A stretch of DNA of 64,000 nt from an uncultured Acidovorax sp. (GCA_913774625.1 CAJYHL010000010.1:62001-126000), one strand, 5' to 3'; positions 9,486-17,853 are shown, counted from the first letter of the stretch. The notes: generated by a model not told the origin, from the sequence alone. Made by a program: numbers and translations.

Positions 9486-10043
9486 TCAGCCGGCAGCGGA
9501 AGCCGGCTGCGCCAGCGTGCCGGCCAGCTCCCACAGCGAGCCCATCTGTCCGGAGTGGAAGAGCAGCGGCGCCGCGTCGCTGCGCGAGAACCGCTCGATG
9601 CGGCCCAGCAGCACGGTGTGGTCGCCCTCCTGGTGGCGCGAGTAGGTGGAGCATTCGAAGGTCGCCACGCTCTCGAGCAGGCGCGGGCAGCCGTTGGCCG
9701 CGGTGCCGAAGTCGGCCTCGAAGCGCTCGAACTTGTCCGGCGCGGGCTTGGCGAAGTGCCAGGCCAGCTCGCGCTGCGAGGCCGCCAGCACGCTGAGGTT
9801 GAAGGATCGCGCTGCCAGGAAGGCGTCGGCGCTGCGTGCATCGTCGCGGATGCTCCAGAGCAGCAGGGGCGGGTCCAGCGAGACGGAGGCGAAGGAGTTG
9901 ATGGTCATGCCTTCGCGCTTGCCGTCGGGCGTGGCGGTGGTGACCAGGCACACGCCCGTGGGGAAGGCGCCCAGCGCCTGCCGCAGCGCGCGCGCATCGA
10001 CCGTATCAGCCGCGTCGCCGGTGATGAGGGCCCAGGAATACAT
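9486..10043 (-). CDS. graD: Flavin reductase component of resorcinol hydroxylase
   Basis: A 185-residue flavin reductase of the DIM6/HpaC class that supplies reduced flavin to a partner oxygenase. Family hallmarks are FPTGVCLVTTATPDGKREG near the N terminus, the S-F-A-S-V-S-L-D-P-P motif and a GRIERF stretch. The start at 10043 (MYSWAL) has GGAG 7 nt upstream; an upstream open extension lacks family similarity. The next gene upstream on the same strand is the oxygenase graA, 151 bp away. That gap holds a dispersed palindromic repeat, which may reduce read-through. Assignment to resorcinol rather than another phenol rests on the graF-graB-graC context. Confidence 0.82.
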   Translation of the reverse strand: MYSWALITGDAADTVDARALRQALGAFPTGVCLVTTATPDGKREGMTINSFASVSLDPPLLLWSIRDDARSADAFLAARSFNLSVLAASQRELAWHFAKPAPDKFERFEADFGTAANGCPRLLESVATFECSTYSRHQEGDHTVLLGRIERFSRSDAAPLLFHSGQMGSLWELAGTLAQPASAAG

Positions 10044-10110
10044 ATGGCGGCTCCGTTCTCTTGCTCTTGCGTGTTCTTTGCCTGGCGGCTCGCAGAACCC
10101 GGCGAAGCGG

Positions 10111-10178
10111 TTCTGGCGAGGCGCCGCATCGCAGGCGCCAGCAGCGCTACGGCAGGATGCGGCAACGACGGCAGAAGG
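10111..10178 (-). repeat. REP-like palindromic element, copy A
   Basis: A roughly 67-bp element whose inverted arms GCCGCATC and GATGCGGC enclose a smaller core around TAGCGCTGCT. A second copy, same family but opposite strand, is at 56193-56259. It sits between graA and graD, inside what would otherwise be one transcript. Probably a dispersed intergenic repeat of this genome. Confidence 0.7.
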
Positions 10179-10194
10179 GTTTTGTGGGTCGCGC

Positions 10195-11463
10195 TCAGTA
10201 CTGGCCCTTGGGCTCCAGGCCGAGCAGGTACTGCCCGACCATGGACGACACGGCATCCCAGTTCAGACTGATGTGGCGGGAGATCGCGTTCGCGTCGCGC
10301 CACATGCGCTGGATGGGCTGGTCCAGCGCCAGGCCCGCGCCGCCCACGCTGGCGAAGACGGCTTCCACGGCATCGCGCGAGAGGCGCGCGGCGAAGGCGT
10401 GGTCGCGCCGGTTGCGGATGCGCCGGGCGACGTCGATGGCTTGGCCCTCCATGGCCATCTGCTCGACCTGCGCGGTGTCGCGGTAGATCAGCAGCCGCGC
10501 CGCGTCCACGCTGGCCGAGGCCTCGGCCAGTCGCGACTGCACGGGGAAGAATTCGCTCAGCCGGCTGCCGCCGCCCGCGACCGCGCCGCGCGTCACTCGC
10601 ACGCCGGCCAGTTCGATCAGCGCGTCCACCGCGCCCTGGGCGGTGCCCAGGAGCGGCGAGGTCAGGCACACCGGCACGGCCGACAGGAACGGGATGCGGT
10701 AGATCGGGTTGGTGTTCACGCGCGCGCCGGGCGGCTGGTTGGACGAGGCCTCGGCGAAGCTCAGCTTGCGGTGCCCGGGGATGAAGAGCGGCTGGTCGAT
10801 CACGATGGCCTTGGAGCCGGTGCCCGCCTGGCCGGCGACGTGCCAGTTGTCCTCGATGCGCCAGTCGGCGCGCGGCGCCAGCAGGAAGCCGGCCGAGGGC
10901 GGCGCGCCCTTGTCTTCGGGCGGGAACTGCACGCCCAGCAGGGCCCACTGCGAGTTGTCCACATTGGAGGCGAACAGCCACTTGCCCTGCACCAGATAGC
11001 CGCCATCGGCCTTCTGCGCCATGGTGGCGGGCGCGTAGGAGCCGCAGACGATGGCCGACGGGTCCTCGCGCCACACGTCGTCCTGCGCCTCTTCGGGGAA
11101 GGTGCCGACCAGCCACTGGTGGATGGCGCCCAGAGAGCAGCCCCAGGCCGACGAGGTGCAGCCGCGCGCCAGCTCGCTGATCACGTCGATGAAGGCGGTG
11201 AAGCCGTATTCGTAGCCGCCGTAGCGCGCCGGCTGCATGAGCTTGAAGAAGCCCGCGTCGTGGAAGGCGCGGGTGGTGGTCTCGGAGACGCGGCGGTCCC
11301 GTTCCGTCTGCTCGGCCCGGGCACGCAGCACGGGCACCAGATCGCTTGCAGATGCAAGGATCGATGCCAGGGCGGGAGCGCCCCCCACGGGGGAGTGGCG
11401 GCCGGGGGCGGGCAGGTCCACACGGTCGAGTTCGGCGAAGGAATGGGCAGTGGCGAGGGTCAT
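10195..11463 (-). CDS. graA: Resorcinol hydroxylase, oxygenase component
   Basis: A 422-residue group D flavin-dependent monooxygenase with the acyl-CoA dehydrogenase fold, like the C2 component of 4-hydroxyphenylacetate 3-hydroxylase. It uses reduced flavin from GraD to hydroxylate resorcinol to hydroxyquinol. Visible family features are FFKLMQPARYGGYE, the SSAWGCSLGAIHQW stretch in the helical region, and GSYAPATMAQKADGGYLVQGKW in the beta domain. The start ATG has GGAGACACC just before it. It is divergent from the MarR gene. A perfect dyad (11346-11357) lies inside its codons 36-39. Substrate assignment comes from the neighbouring gamma-resorcylate decarboxylase and hydroxyquinol dioxygenase. 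Confidence 0.82.
   Translation of the reverse strand: MTLATAHSFAELDRVDLPAPGRHSPVGGAPALASILASASDLVPVLRARAEQTERDRRVSETTTRAFHDAGFFKLMQPARYGGYEYGFTAFIDVISELARGCTSSAWGCSLGAIHQWLVGTFPEEAQDDVWREDPSAIVCGSYAPATMAQKADGGYLVQGKWLFASNVDNSQWALLGVQFPPEDKGAPPSAGFLLAPRADWRIEDNWHVAGQAGTGSKAIVIDQPLFIPGHRKLSFAEASSNQPPGARVNTNPIYRIPFLSAVPVCLTSPLLGTAQGAVDALIELAGVRVTRGAVAGGGSRLSEFFPVQSRLAEASASVDAARLLIYRDTAQVEQMAMEGQAIDVARRIRNRRDHAFAARLSRDAVEAVFASVGGAGLALDQPIQRMWRDANAISRHISLNWDAVSSMVGQYLLGLEPKGQY
11346..11357. promoter_or_regulatory. Candidate GraR operator inside graA
   Basis: TTGCAGATGCAA, arms TTGCA/TGCAA, flanked by C and G so that the symmetry extends to 14 bp. Identical to the intergenic copy at 11525-11536 although this one is within coding sequence. 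Confidence 0.5.
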
Positions 11464-11524
11464 GGTGTCTCCAGTTGGGATGGCTGGGCCGTCTTGTCCG
11501 TGGGTTGATTGAATGGCTTTTTAA

Positions 11525-11536
11525 TTGCAGATGCAA
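11525..11536. promoter_or_regulatory. Candidate GraR operator in graA/graR promoter region
   Basis: TTGCAGATGCAA in the 154-bp region between the divergent graA and MarR genes, in an A/T-rich pocket that likely carries the promoters. MarR-type repressors bind dyads of this size. The binding protein is inferred from position. Confidence 0.6.
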
Positions 11537-11617
11537 GTAAATAAGGCTAGTGGTTTACGCGCATGCTGGCAGGGCTTTCGGGTGGGGCTTGGGGGCTCAG
11601 CCCCGTTAAGATGGGCC

Positions 11618-12175
11618 ATGGCTACCAGAAAGAAGACCCCGGCGGCGGCAACGGCTGCGGCCTCCAAGGCGCCCCGGCGCGCGCTTGCGGCGCCTGCCGC
11701 TGCGGCGGAATCCCTTGCAAATGCAGGCAAAGAAGTGCGGCACGATCTGGAGCGCGCCATTCCCTACCTGCTGGCGCGCGCCGGCGCTCGCATGGGCCAG
11801 TCGTTCAGCCGCGAGCTGCGGCAGTTCGACCTGTCGCTGACGGACTGGCGCGTGTGCGTTGCGCTGCACCACCTTCCGCACCAGCGGCTTTCGGACCTGG
11901 CGCTGCATACCTCGACCGAGGCTTCCACGCTGTCGCGCGTCGTCGATGCGCTGCTGCAGCGCGGCCTGGTGGTGCGCGACCGCTCGGGCGAGGACGCCCG
12001 TGCCCTGGCGCTGAGCCTGACCCCGGCGGGCCGCGACCTGACGCTGCGCATCATTCCGCTGGCGCAGCTCTACGAGCGCGTTTCCCTGGGGGGGCTGAGC
12101 CACGCGCAGGCCGAGTCGCTGCGCGACATGCTGCGCCTGCTCTACGACAACCTCGCGGCGCTGGACCGGGAATGA
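11618..12175 (+). CDS. graR: MarR-family regulator of gamma-resorcylate catabolism
   Basis: A 185-residue MarR-type winged-helix repressor with an Ala/Lys-rich N-terminal tail of about 40 residues. The DNA-binding core is visible as LSDLALHTSTEASTLSRVVD (recognition helix) and VVRDRSGEDARALALSLT (wing). Reading is open upstream of 11618, but MATRKK is the most conventional start; the upstream in-frame ATG at 11525 overlaps the operator. It is divergent from graA. In the characterised Rhizobium gra cluster the regulator GraR is also MarR-type and responds to gamma-resorcylate, so the same role is inferred. A variant dyad, TTGCAAATGCAG, lies inside its codons 33-36. Confidence 0.78.
   Translation: MATRKKTPAAATAAASKAPRRALAAPAAAAESLANAGKEVRHDLERAIPYLLARAGARMGQSFSRELRQFDLSLTDWRVCVALHHLPHQRLSDLALHTSTEASTLSRVVDALLQRGLVVRDRSGEDARALALSLTPAGRDLTLRIIPLAQLYERVSLGGLSHAQAESLRDMLRLLYDNLAALDRE
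11715..11726. promoter_or_regulatory. Degenerate GraR-like dyad inside graR
   Basis: TTGCAAATGCAG differs from the two perfect copies at two positions. Spacing from the central copy is 190 bp, and that from the central to the graA copy is 179 bp. A weak auxiliary site is possible. Confidence 0.35.
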
Positions 12176-12212
12176 GCGGCGTCCATACCAGCCCGGTCCG
12201 GGAGGCATCGCG

Positions 12213-13169
12213 GTGAACATCCAGTCGATCGACCTCAACCTGTTCCTGGTCTTCCAGGCCATCTATGCGACGCGCAGCGTCACGCTGGCGGGCGAGCGGC
12301 TGGGCATGACGCAGTCGGCGGTCAGCAATGCGCTCAAGCGCATGCGCGAGCGCTTCAACGACGTGCTGTTCGTGCGCTCGGCGGAAGGCATGGTGCCCAC
12401 GCCGCTGGCCGAGCGGCTGATCGGCCCGGTGGAGCATGGGCTGGCCGCGCTCTCGCAGGCGGCGGACCAGGGCCGTACGTTCGAGGCGGACACTTCCGGC
12501 CGGCTCTTCCGCATCGCGGTCAACGACATCGGGCAGCTGGTGATGATGCCCCGCCTGCTCCAGCTGGCGCGCAGCCTGGCGCCGGCCGTGCGCTTCGAGA
12601 CGGTGGACGTGCCGCCCGCCGAGGCCCGCCAGCGCATGCTGCACGGGCAGATCGACGTGGCGCTGGGAAGCTGGGAGCCCATGGGCCCGTCGTTCTACCA
12701 GCAGCGGCTGTTCGACGAGACCTTCGTGGTGCTGGTGTCCCGCGCGTCGCCGCTGGGTGCGCGGCAGGCCATCGCGCTGGACGACTACCTGGCGGCCGAG
12801 CACATCGCCTACCGGCCGCGCGGCACCACCGACCACCAGCTGCAGCAGGCGCTGGAGCGCGTGGGCGCGCTGGACGGCCGGCGCGTCGTGCTCACCGCCG
12901 CGCATTCGCTGGGCCTGTCGTCCATCGTCGCCACCACCGGCCTGGTGCTGACCGCGCCGCAGCGCCTCGCGCAGGCCATGGTCGCCTCGCGGTCGGACCT
13001 GCACATCCTGGCCGCGCCGTTCGAGGTGGCGCCGTTCGAGATCAGCCAGCAATGGCACGAGCGCTTCCACCAGGATAGCGGCAACCGCTGGCTGCGCGAG
13101 CTGATGTTCGGCCTGTTCCACGAGAAGTCGCGGCGCGCGCCGCCCGCGCCGCAAGCGCCGGCGGCCTGA
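12213..13169 (+). CDS. LysR-family regulator of the NodD/NahR type
   Basis: A 318-residue regulator with an N-terminal HTH (DLNLFLVFQAIYATRSVTLA, then AGERLGMTQSAVSNALKRMR). The effector half (about 95-300) begins FRIAVNDIGQLVMMPRLLQL, the pattern of NodD/NahR/DntR proteins that sense aromatic acids. It follows the MarR gene by 37 bp on the same strand and ends 23 bp before the convergent graC. A second regulator in the gra cluster suggests layered control, for instance a LysR activator of the decarboxylase and transporter promoters. Its target is not visible from sequence. Confidence 0.85.
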   Translation: MNIQSIDLNLFLVFQAIYATRSVTLAGERLGMTQSAVSNALKRMRERFNDVLFVRSAEGMVPTPLAERLIGPVEHGLAALSQAADQGRTFEADTSGRLFRIAVNDIGQLVMMPRLLQLARSLAPAVRFETVDVPPAEARQRMLHGQIDVALGSWEPMGPSFYQQRLFDETFVVLVSRASPLGARQAIALDDYLAAEHIAYRPRGTTDHQLQQALERVGALDGRRVVLTAAHSLGLSSIVATTGLVLTAPQRLAQAMVASRSDLHILAAPFEVAPFEISQQWHERFHQDSGNRWLRELMFGLFHEKSRRAPPAPQAPAA

Positions 13170-13192
13170 CCCCTGCCGCGCGGCGCCCGGGG

Positions 13193-14275
13193 TCAGGACC
13201 GCTGCGCGGTGGGCGCCATGCCGTGGAAGGCGGCCTCCAGCAGCGCGCGCAGCGCGGCCCGCTCCAGGGGGCATGGGTTCGGGTAGGGCTGTGACGCGGC
13301 CAGGTCGGCCGCCCGGTCCAGGCCGGCTTCCGGCATGCCGATGGCGCGCAGCGACAGCGGCGCGCCGTGCTCCGCGGCGAGCCGGTGCAGGCCCAGGGGC
13401 GCGTCGTCCGCGCCCAGCGCACGTGCGATGCGCTCCATGGCCTGCGGTGCGGCGGCTGCGTTGTAGCGCATCGCATGGGGCAGGATGACGGCATGCACCT
13501 CGGCATGCGGCAGCCCGAAGCTGCCGCCCAGGGTGTGGCAGAGCTTGTGGTGCAGCCCCATGGAGACGGCCCCCAGCACCGTGCCGCAGAGCCAGGCGCC
13601 GTACAGGGCCTGGCTGCGCGCGGACAGGTCCCGCGGGTCCGCCCGCAGCGGCTGCAGCGCGGCGGCGCAGGCGCGGATGCCTTCCTCGGCCATCAGGGCG
13701 GTGACCGGGTTGCCGTCGTGGGCATAGAGGCCTTCTGCGGCATGGGCGATGGCGTTGAGCGTGCTGGTCACCGTGAGCGGCAGCGGCAGGGTGAGCGAGA
13801 GCGTGGGGTCGTAGATCACGGTGCGCGGCAGCACGCGGGCATCGCGCCCGGTCTTCTTCACGCCGGCCTCGGTGATGCCGTAGATGGGCGTCGCCTCGCT
13901 GCCCGCGTAGGTGGTGGGCACGGCGACGATGGGCAGGCCGCTTTCCAGCGCGATGGCCTTGCCCAGGCCGATGGTCGAGCCCCCGCCCACGGCGAGCGCG
14001 CAGTCGGCGCCGAGCGCCGCGGCCTCGGTCCGGGCCCGGCGGGCCACCTCGATGGGCACGTGCATCTCGGCGCCGTCGAAGAGGCCGGCCACCCGCCCGG
14101 GCAGCCGCCGCGCGACGACCTCGGCCGGTCCGCGCTGGTTCGGCGTGCATATCACGAGTGCGCGGCGCACGCCCAGGCGGTCCAGCTCCTCGGGCAGTCG
14201 CTCGAGGCTGCCCGCGCCGAAGACGATGCGCGACGGACTGGCGGCATAGGAAAAGGAAAGGGGGGGCCTATCCAT
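13193..14275 (-). CDS. graC: Maleylacetate reductase
   Basis: A 360-residue iron-type alcohol dehydrogenase family enzyme. It reduces maleylacetate to 3-oxoadipate with NAD(P)H, the last specific step of hydroxyquinol degradation. Nucleotide-binding GGGSTIGLGKAIAL (about residues 90-103), PTTYAGSEAT and the family signature GLHHKLCHTLGGSFGLPHAE are all present. Maleylacetate reductases typically have this HHKLCH pattern in place of a full metal site. Its start overlaps the graB stop (TGATG), so the two are translationally coupled. Order on the minus strand is graF, graB, graC. Confidence 0.9.
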   Translation of the reverse strand: MDRPPLSFSYAASPSRIVFGAGSLERLPEELDRLGVRRALVICTPNQRGPAEVVARRLPGRVAGLFDGAEMHVPIEVARRARTEAAALGADCALAVGGGSTIGLGKAIALESGLPIVAVPTTYAGSEATPIYGITEAGVKKTGRDARVLPRTVIYDPTLSLTLPLPLTVTSTLNAIAHAAEGLYAHDGNPVTALMAEEGIRACAAALQPLRADPRDLSARSQALYGAWLCGTVLGAVSMGLHHKLCHTLGGSFGLPHAEVHAVILPHAMRYNAAAAPQAMERIARALGADDAPLGLHRLAAEHGAPLSLRAIGMPEAGLDRAADLAASQPYPNPCPLERAALRALLEAAFHGMAPTAQRS

Positions 14276-15156
14276 CAGGGGGCCTCCGTTCCGGAGGACG
14301 CTGGGTTCAGCACGAAGTCGTACTCCAGGGTGTGGAAGGGCGTGTCCATGCAGCTGCCGTCGGGCGCGATGCCCGGGCCATGGTGCTTCCAGTCGGCCAC
14401 CAGGGAGGAGCGCACGCCGAACACCGCGTCCGAGTCCAGGTAGTCGCCGCCTTCGCGGAACACGTGGGTGATCAGCGTCTCGTAGCCCGGCGACCGGATC
14501 ATGAAGTGCAGGTGCGCCGGCCGCCACGGGTGGCGCCCCGTCTGCTGCAGCAGCTGGCCCACGGGCCCGTCGTGCGGGATGGGGTAGGGCACCGGCAGGA
14601 CGGAGCGGAAGCGGTAGCGCCCGTCCGCCTCGCTGGCCAGGCGGCCGCGGCCTTCCGCGTGGTCCAGCCCGGGCCGCTGCACGTCGTAGGTGCCGTCGTC
14701 GTCCGACTGCCACACGTCGATGCTCGCGTGCGCCACCGGCTCGCCGCCGATGCCGCGCACCGTGCCGCTGACGAAGCAGGGCTGCCCGCGCGCGCCGTTG
14801 GCGATGTCGTCGCCGTTGCGGTAGGCGGGCGCATCGGGCACGTAGAACGGGCCGAAGACCGTGGCTTCCGTGCAGCCCGCAGGCCGGCGGTTGTTCTGCG
14901 CGGTGACCAGCGTGGACAGGCCCAGCACGTCCGAGAGCAGGATGAATTCCTGCCGCCGGTCGTCGGTGATGTGCCCCACGCGCGTGAGGAAGTCGATGCC
15001 CTGCGCCCATTCGGCCTCGGTCAGCTCCACCTCGCGCGCGAATTCGTGCAGGTGCCGAACCAGGCTGTCCAGCACGCGGCGCAGCCGCGCGTCCTGCGTG
15101 CCGGCCTGCGCCTTCAGCACGGCCTGGGTGATGGTCCATTCGTCGATGTCGATCAT
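14275..15156 (-). CDS. graB: Hydroxyquinol 1,2-dioxygenase (intradiol)
   Basis: A 293-residue non-haem Fe(III) intradiol dioxygenase that opens hydroxyquinol to maleylacetate. The four iron ligands can be placed: Tyr157 (GTYDVQ), Tyr191 (PYPIPHDG), His215 and His217 (RPAHLHFMI). The N-terminal alpha-helical dimerisation region (1-100) has the conserved EFILLSDVLGLS stretch of catechol and hydroxyquinol dioxygenases. The choice of hydroxyquinol over catechol is based on the adjacent maleylacetate reductase and gamma-resorcylate decarboxylase. It starts 30 bp after graF. Confidence 0.9.
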   Translation of the reverse strand: MIDIDEWTITQAVLKAQAGTQDARLRRVLDSLVRHLHEFAREVELTEAEWAQGIDFLTRVGHITDDRRQEFILLSDVLGLSTLVTAQNNRRPAGCTEATVFGPFYVPDAPAYRNGDDIANGARGQPCFVSGTVRGIGGEPVAHASIDVWQSDDDGTYDVQRPGLDHAEGRGRLASEADGRYRFRSVLPVPYPIPHDGPVGQLLQQTGRHPWRPAHLHFMIRSPGYETLITHVFREGGDYLDSDAVFGVRSSLVADWKHHGPGIAPDGSCMDTPFHTLEYDFVLNPASSGTEAP

Positions 15157-15186
15157 GGGGACGTCTTCCTCGTGGTGCCTCGCCGC

Positions 15187-16170
15187 TCAGCCCTGTGGCA
15201 GCTTGAACAGCGACAGGGCGTTGGTGCGGCCGATCTTGAGGCGGTCGGCCTCGCTGATGGCCGCGTCGTCGAACCAGTGCGCGGCATGGTCCACGTTCTC
15301 GAACGGCCAGTCGGTGGAGAAGAGGATGCGGTCCGCGCCCACCTCGAGCAGTGCGTCGATCAGCGTCTGCGTGCGGAAGTTGCCCGAGGTGGTCAGGTAG
15401 AAGTTCTCGTGGAAGTAGTCGCACAGCTTGCGCTTCGCGGGGTAGCCCTTGGGCATGTCCACCCAGGCGTTGCGGTGGTCCACGCGCCACATGTTGTAGG
15501 GCAGGCCTTCGCCCAGGTGGCCGAGGATGATCCTGAGGCCCGGGTGCCGGTCGAACAGGCCGCTGGCCATGAGGCGCAGCGCATGGACGGCGGTTTCCTG
15601 CGCGAAGGCCCAGGTGGGGCCCATCAGCCAGGGATGGCCCTGGTAGATCTGCGCCCAGCTGGCGATGGGGTTGCGCGGGTGCAGGTAGAAGGGCGCGTCC
15701 AGCCGTTCCACGGCCCCCCAGAAATCGCCGTACTGCGGCGCGTCGTAATAGACCACGTTCTCGGGCGTGCCGACCTGCGAGAAGCCGTTGACCAGCGCGC
15801 CGCGGAAGCCCAGGTCATTCATGCAGCGCTCCAGCTCGCGCGTGGCGAGGTCGGGGTCCTGCATGGGCAGCGCCGCGAAGGCCTGGAAGCGGTCCGGCCG
15901 GCGGGCCACCTGCTCGGCCAGGAAGTCGTTGGCGCGCACGGCGATCTCCACGGCCTTGTGCGTGTCGGCAATGGCCTGCACGGCGGGGGCGTTGAGCGAC
16001 AGGATCATCATCTCCATGCCGTTCTCGTCCATCTCGCGCAGGCGGCGCTCGTGGATGTCCAGCAGGCGATGGCTCAGCTCCTTCCAGTAGTCGCCGGGCA
16101 CGAAGCCGGCCGAATCCTGCAGCGTCTCCGGAATGGCGAAGTGTTCTTCGAGGCCGATCTTTCCCTGCAT
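15187..16170 (-). CDS. graF: Gamma-resorcylate (2,6-dihydroxybenzoate) decarboxylase
   Basis: A 327-residue metal-dependent decarboxylase of the ACMSD/amidohydrolase superfamily that removes CO2 from gamma-resorcylate to give resorcinol. Length and sequence match the family closely. Metal ligands fall exactly where expected: Glu8 and His10 (GLEEHFAIPE), His164 (FYLHPRNP) and Asp287 (FSTDWPFEN), with His218 in ILGHLGEG. The start MQGKIGLEEH equals the known N terminus. It is first in the minus-strand graF-graB-graC operon and divergent from the MFS transporter. It is the enzyme that defines the whole cluster. Confidence 0.95.
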   Translation of the reverse strand: MQGKIGLEEHFAIPETLQDSAGFVPGDYWKELSHRLLDIHERRLREMDENGMEMMILSLNAPAVQAIADTHKAVEIAVRANDFLAEQVARRPDRFQAFAALPMQDPDLATRELERCMNDLGFRGALVNGFSQVGTPENVVYYDAPQYGDFWGAVERLDAPFYLHPRNPIASWAQIYQGHPWLMGPTWAFAQETAVHALRLMASGLFDRHPGLRIILGHLGEGLPYNMWRVDHRNAWVDMPKGYPAKRKLCDYFHENFYLTTSGNFRTQTLIDALLEVGADRILFSTDWPFENVDHAAHWFDDAAISEADRLKIGRTNALSLFKLPQG

Positions 16171-16524
16171 GCCGTGTCTCCTTTGCCGCGCCTTCGGGCG
16201 GTGCGTGGTGGGTGAATGAATCCAATCGATGGGGGGGATGGCGGCGCCGTGGCGGCCATCCTGCCTTGCAATGTAGGGAGCACGGCCCGGCGGGTCGAAC
16301 GAAATTCCGTGATAGCGCGCATTCACCAATCGCATGGAGCCGCAGCGCCCGGGCAGCGGGCGCTGCGGCCATGGGAAGACCCGCCCCATCATTTGCCGGG
16401 CGCATAAAGGACATCCTGAAAATGCGTTGGACCCGGCGCCCTGCCGTGCCGATGATCGGCGGGCAATGCGCTGGCAGCCGCCTTGCGCCTGCTTCCAGAG
16501 ACAACGCAACGGGAGACGACGGAC
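16171..16524. promoter_or_regulatory. Divergent promoter region graF / transporter, 354 bp without a gene
   Basis: No open reading frame of note. It should hold the graF promoter (left) and the transporter promoter (right). Two things stand out: a perfect 13-bp inverted repeat at 16339-16369, and a TTGCA half-site near 16266 resembling half of the graA/graR dyad. No convincing -10/-35 pair was identified. Confidence 0.55.
16339..16369. repeat. Perfect 13-bp inverted repeat with 5-nt loop
   Basis: Arms GCCGCAGCGCCCG and CGGGCGCTGCGGC around loop GGCAG. It would form a very stable hairpin in either strand's RNA. There is no T-run, so it is not a standard terminator, and it lies between divergent genes. 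Confidence 0.85.
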
Positions 16525-17853
16525 ATGCGCACCATAGACCTTCACCAACTGGCGGATACCGCCCGCTTCAACCGGTTCCACGCGCTGGTGCTTTTCTGGT
16601 GCGCGCTGATCATCGTGTTCGACGGCTACGACCTGGCCGTCGTCGGCATCGCCCTGCCGTCCATCATGGCCAAGATGGGGGTGGATGCCACCCATGCGGG
16701 CTTCATGGTGAGCTCGGCGCTGTTCGGCATGATGTTCGGCGCCATCCTGCTGGGCACCGTGGCGGACCGCATCGGGCGGCGCTGGGCCATCGTCATCTGC
16801 CTGGCGCTGTTCAGCGTCTTCACCGCGGCCGCCGGGCTGGCCGAAGGGCCGCTGTCGTTCAGCGTGATGCGCTTCCTCGCGGGGCTGGGCATCGGCGGCG
16901 TGATGCCCAGCGTGGTGGCTCACATGACGGAGTACGCGCCCAAGAAGCTGCGCGCCACCCTGGTCACCCTGATGTTCAGCGGCTATGCCGTCGGCGGCAT
17001 GCTCGCGGCGCTGCTGGGCAAGGGCCTGCTGGAAAGCCATGGCTGGCCGTCGGTGTTCTTCGCCGCCGGCCTGCCCCTGCTGCTGGTGCCCTTCATCCTG
17101 AAGTCGCTGCCCGAGTCCATGCCATTCCTGCTGGCGCAGGGCCGCACCGCCGAGCTGCGCGAGATCGCCGCCCGGCTGGACCCCGCCTGCGTGCCGCAGG
17201 ACGGCGACCGTTTCACCATCCCCGCGCACGAAAAGGCCGCCGCCGCGCCCATCCGCCAGCTGTTCAGCGATGGCCGGGGCTTCAGCACGGCCATGTTCTG
17301 GGTCGCGTTCTTCATGTGCCTGTTCATGGTGTTCGCGCTGAGCGCGTGGCTCACCAAGCTCATGGCAGGCGCCGGCTACAGCCTGGGCTCCGCGCTGAAC
17401 TTCGTGCTGGCGATGAACATCGGCGCGGTGGTCGGCGCCGTCGCCGGCGGCTGGCTGGCCGACCGTTTCCACATCAAGTACGTGCTGGCCGGCATGTATG
17501 CGCTGGCGGCGGTGTCGCTGACGCTGCTGGGGCAGCCGGCCTCCACGCCCGTGCTGTTCCTGCTGCTGGCCCTGGCGGGGGCCTCCACCATCGGCACGCA
17601 GATCGTCGCCAACGCCTATGCCGGCCAGTTCTATCCGATGGCGGTGCGCGCCACGGGCCTGGGCTGGGCGCTGGGTGTGGGCCGCAGCGGGGCCATCCTG
17701 GCGCCCATCCTGATCGGCATGCTCGTGGGCATGCGCCTGCCGCTGCAGCAGAACTTCGTCGCCATCGCGATTCCAGCGGTCATCGGCATGGTGGCCGTGC
17801 TGCTGATCCAGCATGGCCGGTCGTCGTCGGCGGATGCAGCTTCGCGGCCTTGA
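16525..17853 (+). CDS. MFS aromatic acid:H+ symporter (AAHS type)
   Basis: A 442-residue, 12-helix inner-membrane transporter of the aromatic acid/H+ symport family (PcaK, BenK, GraK type). The conserved FDGYDLAVVGIALP in helix 1 carries the essential DGYD/E signature. The loop 2-3 motif appears as GTVADRIGRRWAI, and the second-half equivalent as GGWLADRFHIKYV. It is divergent from graF, so uptake of gamma-resorcylate is its probable job. The start at 16525 has GGGAG upstream; an in-frame ATG at 16483 would add 14 poorly conserved residues. Confidence 0.88.
   Translation: MRTIDLHQLADTARFNRFHALVLFWCALIIVFDGYDLAVVGIALPSIMAKMGVDATHAGFMVSSALFGMMFGAILLGTVADRIGRRWAIVICLALFSVFTAAAGLAEGPLSFSVMRFLAGLGIGGVMPSVVAHMTEYAPKKLRATLVTLMFSGYAVGGMLAALLGKGLLESHGWPSVFFAAGLPLLLVPFILKSLPESMPFLLAQGRTAELREIAARLDPACVPQDGDRFTIPAHEKAAAAPIRQLFSDGRGFSTAMFWVAFFMCLFMVFALSAWLTKLMAGAGYSLGSALNFVLAMNIGAVVGAVAGGWLADRFHIKYVLAGMYALAAVSLTLLGQPASTPVLFLLLALAGASTIGTQIVANAYAGQFYPMAVRATGLGWALGVGRSGAILAPILIGMLVGMRLPLQQNFVAIAIPAVIGMVAVLLIQHGRSSSADAASRP

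Noticed and set aside
11525-11617. Translation of the MarR regulator from the ATG at 11525
   Set aside because: That ATG overlaps the candidate operator, has no ribosome site, and would add 31 residues unlike MarR proteins; the start at 11618 was kept.
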